Shown: positions 57,181-64,000 of the stretch, in pieces
How positions within the stretch are numbered: position 1 is the first letter of the stretch
Layout: the number at the start of each line of letters is the position of its first letter
NCBI RefSeq assembly: GCF_035582795.1
Contig: NC_134366.1
Coordinates: 152,443,519 to 152,507,518 of the forward strand
Length of the DNA: 64,000 nt
Direction of reading: 5' to 3'
Source of the DNA: Mycteria americana
Lineage: Eukaryota; Chordata; Aves; Ciconiiformes; Ciconiidae
The notes under the pieces: generated by a model
Told to the model about the DNA's origin: nothing
Seen by the model: only the letters and a program-made list of their open reading frames with translations
The model's database searches: none
Program-made: the position numbers and the translations under genes

Positions 57181-58229
57181 GAAGCTGGGAAAACGTTTTT
57201 GGTCCCTACGCCCTGCTCAGCTAACAAGAGGAGTTTAGCAGACTGGTCCAACTGCATGGAAGGGGCTTTTAACAATGGGAATCTTGGAGAAACGAACCAA
57301 GAAATGCTTTTTCCAAGGTGCTCATCCAAAAATGTGGCTCACAGCGTAGTGGCTGCAGGACGGAGTAGCTGCAGCCCGCCTCCACGCATGGTCACCATTA
57401 GCCCGCGGAGGGGTGAGCGAAGGGGAGACGAGGGCACTGCAAGGAGCGAGGCAGCTCTGCCAGGGCTTACCTTAACACCCATCTCTGAAGCCGGCAATTA
57501 CGTACGCTATGAATGAAGTCATTCAATAAACACATTCAGTTCTCCAGTCAGCCTAATAGGCTGTAATTTAATTCTATTTCCCTTCAAATTGAACGAAAAA
57601 AGAAATCAATAACTGATAGGCAAGCCTCTTCTCATGCGGCAGAAATACTCGCTGTTATAGCTCTAAACTGGTTCTCCCTTACGCCATGGGTTTTATCATG
57701 CCGTGCTGCCCTGGGACCCCGCAACCAAGACCTGAACAGCCTTTACTCACTAACCTGGCTTAAATTTGTTAACAGAAACTCTTCTCCATAGCTAGCTAGA
57801 CAGAAGGAACTCACCAGCTGAGATATATTTCAAAGAAACCCCCCTGCTTTCCCGGAGCCTCATTTAAATCCCATTCTCTCCTACAGCTCCGGCAACCCAC
57901 GTTTCCTCCCACGCGCAGAGCTGAGATGTGCAGGAGAGAGGCAGGTGTTGGGGGACTTTCCATGCATCGAAAGGTGGCTGAGATGTCCCTGGACCCAGCC
58001 CTGGTCTGCAGGAGCTGCCCCACAGCTGCCACTCTCCCAAGGGAGACAGACCCCAAGCCCTGCTCCGTGCCATGAGGAACAGGACACTTCAAAGCAAGTC
58101 TATGCTCGGAAGAAGTTAACCCAGTAGCAAATACACCAGTAAAGTCCCACAGAAACGCTTTTAAATGCCAGAAACCTAGTAATGAAACACTCGGTTTGGT
58201 AGAGAATCGTATTTTTTCCAAAGCTGTAG
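57181..58229. other. unannotated unique sequence
   Basis: No gene recognised. 57515-57620 is AT-rich with TAAT words and the palindrome GCCTAATAGGC, suggestive of conserved regulatory DNA but unproven. Confidence 0.45.
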
Positions 58230-58370
58230 ACGATCTCAGCGACGGGATCTAAAAGCCTTCCGCGTCCTGCGTCCGCCCGGGCTTGCCCGCGTGCGCTGGC
58301 CCTGCTTTGGGGAACGAGGGTCTCTCCACCGAGGGGGCTGCGGCTCGGAGCAGAGGGATCTCGGTCCTTT
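58230..58370. promoter_or_regulatory. CpG-dense patch, CpG-island-like
   Basis: By hand count about 16 CpGs lie in 140 bp, including CCGCGTCCTGCGTCCGCCCG (58260-58279). That is as many as expected without depletion. No gene is recognised on either side. It may belong with the patch 1.2 kb upstream. Confidence 0.35.
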
Positions 58371-60967
58371 GCTCTTGCCACTGCCAAGTTCAGAGTGGCA
58401 ACAGCCACGGTGGGGCTGAAGCTCTCGGGGCTCAGGCCCCTCCCAGGTCTGCTCCGGGCTCCTCGGGTTTAACACTGGGGGTAAATTTTCCCAGCACTAG
58501 TGATTTTCCAGGCCCCCAAAGCTGCTTTTGCCATGACTTCCAATTGAGCAGATGGTAGCACTAGTATTATTATTCAGTACTATTATTGAATATTTATTAG
58601 TCAATATTTGTGCTGTTCACCATCGGGTTCAGTTCCCCAGAGTCGGGGTGATGGAGCCACCAGGAAAGCGAGTGCAGGACACGAGTGACTGCACGAGTCT
58701 GTGTATGATGATCATTTTTGTCACACAACTGCTGGCATCTAAGCAACGAGGAGTGAACCGGCTGTCACTCCCGCTGTCACCAGCACATCTTTCGCCTGTC
58801 ATACTTTTCCTACCCAAGGCATGTCACTGCCCTCAGGAGCCCCCAGCCCTTCCCTGGGTGGAACCGGTCTCCTAGGAGGTGGCAGACGTGCCACCTCAGC
58901 CTGCCTTCAATTAAGTGTTCAAAACTGCCTGCGCAAGCAGCAGAACAGCCCATCCCACTCTGGAGATCCCCCACGGCAGAGGCCAGCGAAGGTGACCACC
59001 ATCAGCACGCCGTGGGCCCTGGACAGGCCGTTTGGTAGCAGACCTGCAGACACGGCACGGGCGGAGAGCCTGAGCAACCTCCTGCAATGTAAGGTGACCG
59101 GCTGCGATTCTTGCATTCCCTTGTAAAACCACTTGAGTATAATCTCTTCTGAACCACGTCTGTGGGCTAAGAAACAGCGATGGGCAGCCAAACTTCTCCT
59201 GCAGCTCTCAAGTTCAAGTTAGCTTGCGGTGCCAGAGGCTTTCATCAGATGAGTAAAAACTATTTACACGTTGAGACTTGTTCTTAACACTTCTCCTGGA
59301 TCTGCCAACTGACAAGAAAAAAAACCCCACCAACTACTCTGCCGTTCACCCAGAGCCTGCAGTGCGATTTTGGGAGCTTCCTCACTAAAAGCAGTAACTT
59401 ATGGACAAGCTGAGACAGGACCTCGTTTGGGGGGCTTGAAAAAAAGCCCCCCAAAACCACACCAGCGACATGAGCACACAGCCTGCTCCGAGCCCAGGCT
59501 GGGGCGAGAAACAGGGTTCTTGTCAGCATCTGCCCCTGGTTTGTCAGCCCCGTGCTTCACCGCAGACCTTTCATCCGGCGCTGGTGCTGCACACAGGGCT
59601 CCCCACAGGGCTTAGCGAGAGCCGAGCCCAAGCCAGGCAGGACTTGAGCCTGAGCCGCAGCTGAAAGGTCACAGCATCACCACGCCAGCCATCACGCAGA
59701 GCGGGCAGAGAAGCAACCATGCAGAGCCTCCTACGGCGTCCCAGCAGCTTCGTTTCTCTGCGTAGCCACCGAGTAGGAGTTGTGGCATGACGTTTAGGAG
59801 GGGCTTGCAGGGACAGGCTTTGAGCAGATCACATAGCAAGACATCCAGCAGTCCCTGTGCCTGGCACAGATTTTTTCTGACATTCACTGGGCACCAGAGA
59901 GACAGGAGCCAAAGTCGGTCCCCGCTGGTGAAGTCATGGAAGCATCCAAAATGCCTTCTTGTCATCAATCCGTTGATCCCTTTTATCATCTGTTGGTGAT
60001 GACCTCCTCCTGCCTCTGCAGCGAGAGGCACTGACTACAGGCACAGGCACCACCAGGGCCCAAAGGTGGCCTGTCCCATGGCACGAGTCAACACCTCGCC
60101 CTTGATACCAGCCTGGTCCACGCAGCTCATTGTGGCAGCTCTCCTCCTCGTACTACGAGCTTACTACAGATGCTGCAGCAGCCATCTGGGGCCGTTCCCA
60201 GAGTAACATTAACCAAACTGTGTACTACAGCAAAAAAAAGGGATTGACGATACGGATTTGTCCCCACGAACCCGCCAGCAGCCACACGAGAGCCAATGCA
60301 ATGATGAATGGCGCAGGCAAAGCAACAGCAGTCCCGGGGCAAGGACGTTTCCCAGGTAAGCCCTTCAAGCGGATTTGGGAAGAAGGATCTGCAGTGCAGG
60401 AGCCCCTGGTCAGCAGAGCTCCGCAAGAAGCTGCGATATTGGCAGCAGTGCTGCCTGTCATAGAAATCTCATGTCTGTCACTCACAAATCCTCTTTTATT
60501 TCATTAGAAGGGTCAAAATGCAACAGGGAATTCCCGAGCTCATCCACGTGGCTACACTCAACCAGCCAAAGACCAAAGTTACTGTTCTTCAGAGCAGTCA
60601 CGTGTGCTCCGCGCAGGCCAAATTAATCCATTCCTGAGATCTACCTGTATTTTAAGCTGAAAAAAACCTTAGCTTAAGATTTCAGTTAGCAGAGCACAGC
60701 TCTAGCTTCATGGCTTGGGCAGGCTTGGTTCCTATAGCCAGATTACGCACGGTGGGATGGGAGAAGCCTCTGGCTGTGCCGCTGCCGTGATCGTGCCCAG
60801 GCGGCGAGGAGCAGGGCAGAGAGCAGGCAGCTGCCAGCAAGCCAGAAACCGCGGCTCTCAATAGCAGCGACACAGCGTCCATCTCACCCTGCTGCTCCAG
60901 GGAAAGGGTTTGCTAAAACCTGACGTTCAAAGGCTTCTCCCCTCAACTCTGCTTTTGCATATGTGTA
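58371..60967. other. unannotated GC-moderate sequence
   Basis: No gene or transposon recognised. A short (ATT)-rich patch lies at 58559-58605 (TATTATTATT words). Confidence 0.5.
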
Positions 60968-61041
60968 GTGCGTACATGTATGTGTACCAGACGTGTACAT
61001 CAGTGTGCACGTATATAAAGTTTATACATGCACGTGCGTAT
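60968..61041. repeat. alternating purine-pyrimidine cluster
   Basis: The stretch holds three alternating purine-pyrimidine runs: 20 bp at 60968-60987, 14 bp starting at about 61002, and 18 bp at 61024-61041. They are rich in GT, AC, GC and AT steps and carry CACGTG/ACGTGT words. Such runs are prone to left-handed DNA. The run may be a decayed CA/TG microsatellite. Confidence 0.6.
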
Positions 61042-62388
61042 TTCTGCAGAGCGCAGTGCACAGAGCGGTCCCCAGTCGCACAAGCATCCTCCTGGCGAAC
61101 ACATACTTGGCTACACGTAACATTAACACGTCAGCATCTCCGGTGACTGTCTCTCTCCCAGGAGGAGCTCCAGAGAATACAGCGACAGAAACATTAATAT
61201 TTGCTGACTCAAGGGCTCCACCAGGAGGAAAACCAGCCCGATCATCCCCTCGGAAGGGCTAGAAGGGACACGCTCCTCTGGCAAGCTGGGGAGCGAGTGG
61301 CAGGGAGGCCAGACTTGCTGCGTAACAACATTCAAAGGCAAGGACGAAAAACACGGCAGAATTGGATTAGCGCAGTGTCAGCCGGCCAGGGGCTGGCCGC
61401 AGCTCCGGGTGTGCTGCCACGCACACGGCCTCCTCATCTGCTGCAAAATCTTACCAGTCCAGCAACACGGCCTCCAGGCTGCCAAGAAACACTAAGAGCG
61501 AGCTTGCTAATTGCCCTGTCTTCAGCCCCTTCCTTTTCTTTCCCAGCAAGGGCTGGGAATAGTCACTGACCTACTGCACTCCGCAGCGGTTTCATGACCA
61601 GAGAGCGGGGCTGGGAGCACGCGGTCCACTTGTGGCTATCACTAATCATGGGTTTTGCTAGGACCCGTGTGTCTGCTTGAACGAGAACAGCGGGAGCTGC
61701 AGAGGCCATTTGGATGTTAAAAGGTGGGATTCTTCCCATGAGCCTCAGCTCCCTTGCAGCCCCCAGAGACAGGTTTCTGCTCACCTGAGCGTTGCAGACA
61801 TGTCCTTCACCATGAGATGAAGCCCTCCAGAAGTGCTTTCTCTGTCCTACTGGCTGTAACGGGACTCACGCACCAGCCTTGGACTCCAACCAGGAGCACA
61901 CAAACTATATATTGAAGGGATGCATCACCACTCCCCACCATCAGGCTTTGCAAGCGTGATGGCCGCAGTGCGAGATGCACAGGGCCAGACCCAGCTTGTC
62001 CGCCCAGGCACAGTCAGGGCGCCCGACCCGAGGGCGCAATGCCCTTGGTATATCAGCTATCAGATACCACGCACCGAAATTACATTTCTGGAGTGTTTCT
62101 TCTTTGAATCTAAGGGATTCCCAAGAGATTTTTCCTTGACCCAGAAAATTCCAGAAAAAAAAATATTTGCCTGCTCCCAGGACTGCGAACCCCATTCCCC
62201 GGAACAAGAAACAGCAAGTTGAGAGCTCACAAAGTGCAAGACAGAGTATGGAGCACTTGTAACTTTCTCCCACAACCCAAAAACCGTGAACGCCAACTTG
62301 CTCTGGCACAGCCCCATTTTATCATTTTGGATTTCACAAGCAAGCATGCAACTAGCAAACAAAGGCATGCTCCTCTCCACGTTCAAGT
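61042..62388. other. unannotated sequence
   Basis: No gene recognised. A 7-bp GC hairpin with a GGG loop lies at 61383-61399. Confidence 0.5.
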
Positions 62389-62394
62389 TTTATT
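62389..62394 (-). terminator. candidate poly(A) signal, minus strand
   Basis: On the minus strand AATAAA is followed within about 15-45 nt by a GT-rich stretch (62345-62375), the order expected for a vertebrate polyadenylation site. The sequence to the right (62.4-64 kb) is moderately AT-rich and free of recognised repeats, as 3' UTRs often are. AATAAA occurs by chance many times in a window of this size, so this remains a weak call. Confidence 0.2.
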
Positions 62395-64000
62395 GAAACT
62401 ACACATATATTTTACACACAAATGGGGCGGAGCTGTTGTAACAGACTTTGGTATCTCTCATACATTTACAGAACCTGAGCACATAGCAGTTTCGTATTTG
62501 AATATTCTGTATACTCTCATGAAAATTCACAACACTCAAAACAAATGCTTTTTATTACTTTTAGTGACATAAAAATAGGTTCCATTCCTCAACAACAGAC
62601 CCATTTACAACATTTTCTCTTTCTCCCCCATCAACACAGTATTTCCAAAATGCACTGGATTCTCTCTCCGAGTCCACAGCTCTCTTGCAGTTGCAGGATG
62701 TTACTGAGTGACACCAGTTCGAGCTTTTCTCTGTATTCTCCAGGTCCCCCTCTGCCCTCCCCAAGTACCTCATGTCAAATGATGCAGGCTTTTCTCTAGG
62801 GAAAAAAAAAAAAAGCTGTCCTGTTTCCATGCTCATTATATACTTCATGATCTTTTACTGAGACCAAACAAAAAGAGTCAGTTTTGCTGCTTATGTTTAC
62901 ACCAGGGACAACTGTTCACTAGGAACTACGCTAAGGCAGTGGAGCTGTTTCATGGAACTCGGGTACCCCGGGCGATGGCTGATCTGGGCTGGCAGCGAAA
63001 GAATGCTTACACCACCCCGTCACCGATAACCCTGGGCTGTCAGCTCATCTCATGTCAGGCATATCAAAAGCAGCACAAGATGTTTGCAACAATAAGAAAG
63101 ACTTATAAAAGCTCTTATACAAATTGCTGAACATTATGAAAAAATGGTTGGGTTTAATAAAGCAGAACCCTTTGTCTAGCTCACATACACTCACTTCACC
63201 TTTGAAAAAAAATGAGCATATCTATTTGCAAATAATCCACCTACAAGCGAATAGTATCCCTTCCATCCCAAGTACCACTGCAGCATGTTAGCCATTCTTC
63301 AGTTGCTCCATTCTCTGCATGTGACATCAAGAAATTAAAATAAAAACTTTTCAGGCACACACTGTAACACACCAAAAAACAAACAGCAGTCCTTTGTAAG
63401 ATGCTGCCAATCCATACTACTTCAAGATTTGGTTTTGAAAGGTTTAATACCTTCCTCCAGAAGCTCTTCTGTGACAACAGTTTCAATGGTTCACATTAAA
63501 CATACAACTTGAAGTACCTCCACACATTATTGGTGCTTCCTTACAGCCCAAGTAGTATGTTTGTAGCACCTCAAGGGATAATCCCTTGGAATGATATGCC
63601 TTCTCACCCCATCCATGCACAGGTGACACCGAGAAGGGGATAATATCAAATCACCCAGCACGACAGAGGGAAGACAGACAACACCCAGAGGTGGCTGTTG
63701 CAGTGTCAGATGCCAATTGCAACTCAGCGCAACTACAGACTGCTTAATAAGGCACTTGTTCAGAGAAGCAGGGAAAAACAGGCAGCAACAGCCAAAGACC
63801 TACAGGATGTGGTTTTTCTCCACTATTAACAGGCTTGCCTTTTCAAGGACTATTCAAGGTCCACTGACCTGCTTAATAACAGCTGTAAGACAAAAATCGC
63901 ATGTATTTGATTTAAACTCCTACCAACAGCCATCAGGTTTGCAACCAGAGCAGAAATGTTCTCAGGCAGAACGCAGGTGAATGGGGAGATCAAACTGTAT
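62395..64000. other. unannotated sequence, possible minus-strand 3' UTR
   Basis: No coding exon recognised. An A14 run lies at about 62801-62814. If the poly(A) signal at 62389-62394 is real, this stretch would be the terminal part of a minus-strand gene extending beyond the window. Confidence 0.3.

Noticed and set aside
56932..57516. 194-codon open frame across the CpG patch
   Set aside because: GC-rich DNA has few stops. The translation has no domain, and the 3' part is unlike the 5' part.
1..64000. tRNA, rRNA, CRISPR, operons, bacterial-type promoters
   Set aside because: Nothing cloverleaf-like with A and B boxes was noticed, and there is no regularly spaced repeat-spacer array. The repeat content is clearly vertebrate, so bacterial categories do not apply.

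Overview
The window looks like nuclear chromosomal DNA of a bird, from an intergenic or intronic region that is poor in protein-coding sequence. The main evidence is the repeats. There is a 3' end of a CR1 retrotransposon with the typical ATTCTATG-type tail (5286-5896), and two more CR1 3' fragments on the other strand (4745-4935 and 48159-48267). There is also a complete solo LTR of an endogenous retrovirus family that I recognise from many bird genomes, flanked by a 5-bp target-site duplication (32016-32613). Older decayed relics are consistent with an amniote genome: two CR1/L3-like LINE pieces (18445-18915 and 36705-36985), two MIR-like SINEs (8410-8600 and 35229-35530) and one possible L2-like LINE (41205-41330). 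No protein-coding gene, tRNA, rRNA or CRISPR array could be supported.

Layout. 1-4740: unique sequence with a pyrimidine-rich tract near 3 kb. 4745-5896: two CR1 pieces in opposite orientations. 6.4-7.3 kb: a (TA)n microsatellite, a TATA-like motif, then a CpG-dense segment that may be a promoter or enhancer. 7.3-32 kb: mostly AT-rich unique DNA with ancient repeats, short hairpins and one CpG-dense patch at 28.6 kb. 32.0-32.6 kb: the solo LTR. 32.6-42.6 kb: unique DNA with MIR, L3 and L2 relics. 42.67-42.78 kb: a CCCATG hexamer array. 45.40-45.73 kb: a minisatellite of seven 47-bp units. 48.2-50.8 kb: a CR1 fragment, a G13 run, an exact-length 42-bp tandem duplication and AT-rich DNA. 52-62 kb: GC-richer DNA holding the most striking object, 660 bp of tandem pentamers (55196-55855), plus CpG-dense patches near 57.0 and 58.3 kb. 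62.4-64 kb: lower-GC sequence that could be the 3' part of a minus-strand transcript.

The longest open frames are either by-products of tandem repeats whose units contain no stop codon in any frame (55.1-56.1 kb, 45.3-45.9 kb, 42.6-42.9 kb) or isolated frames without domains or convincing splice context. The interest therefore lies in repeat structure, retroelement history and possible non-coding regulatory DNA. Family names rest on my memory of consensus sequences; no alignment or database search was run.
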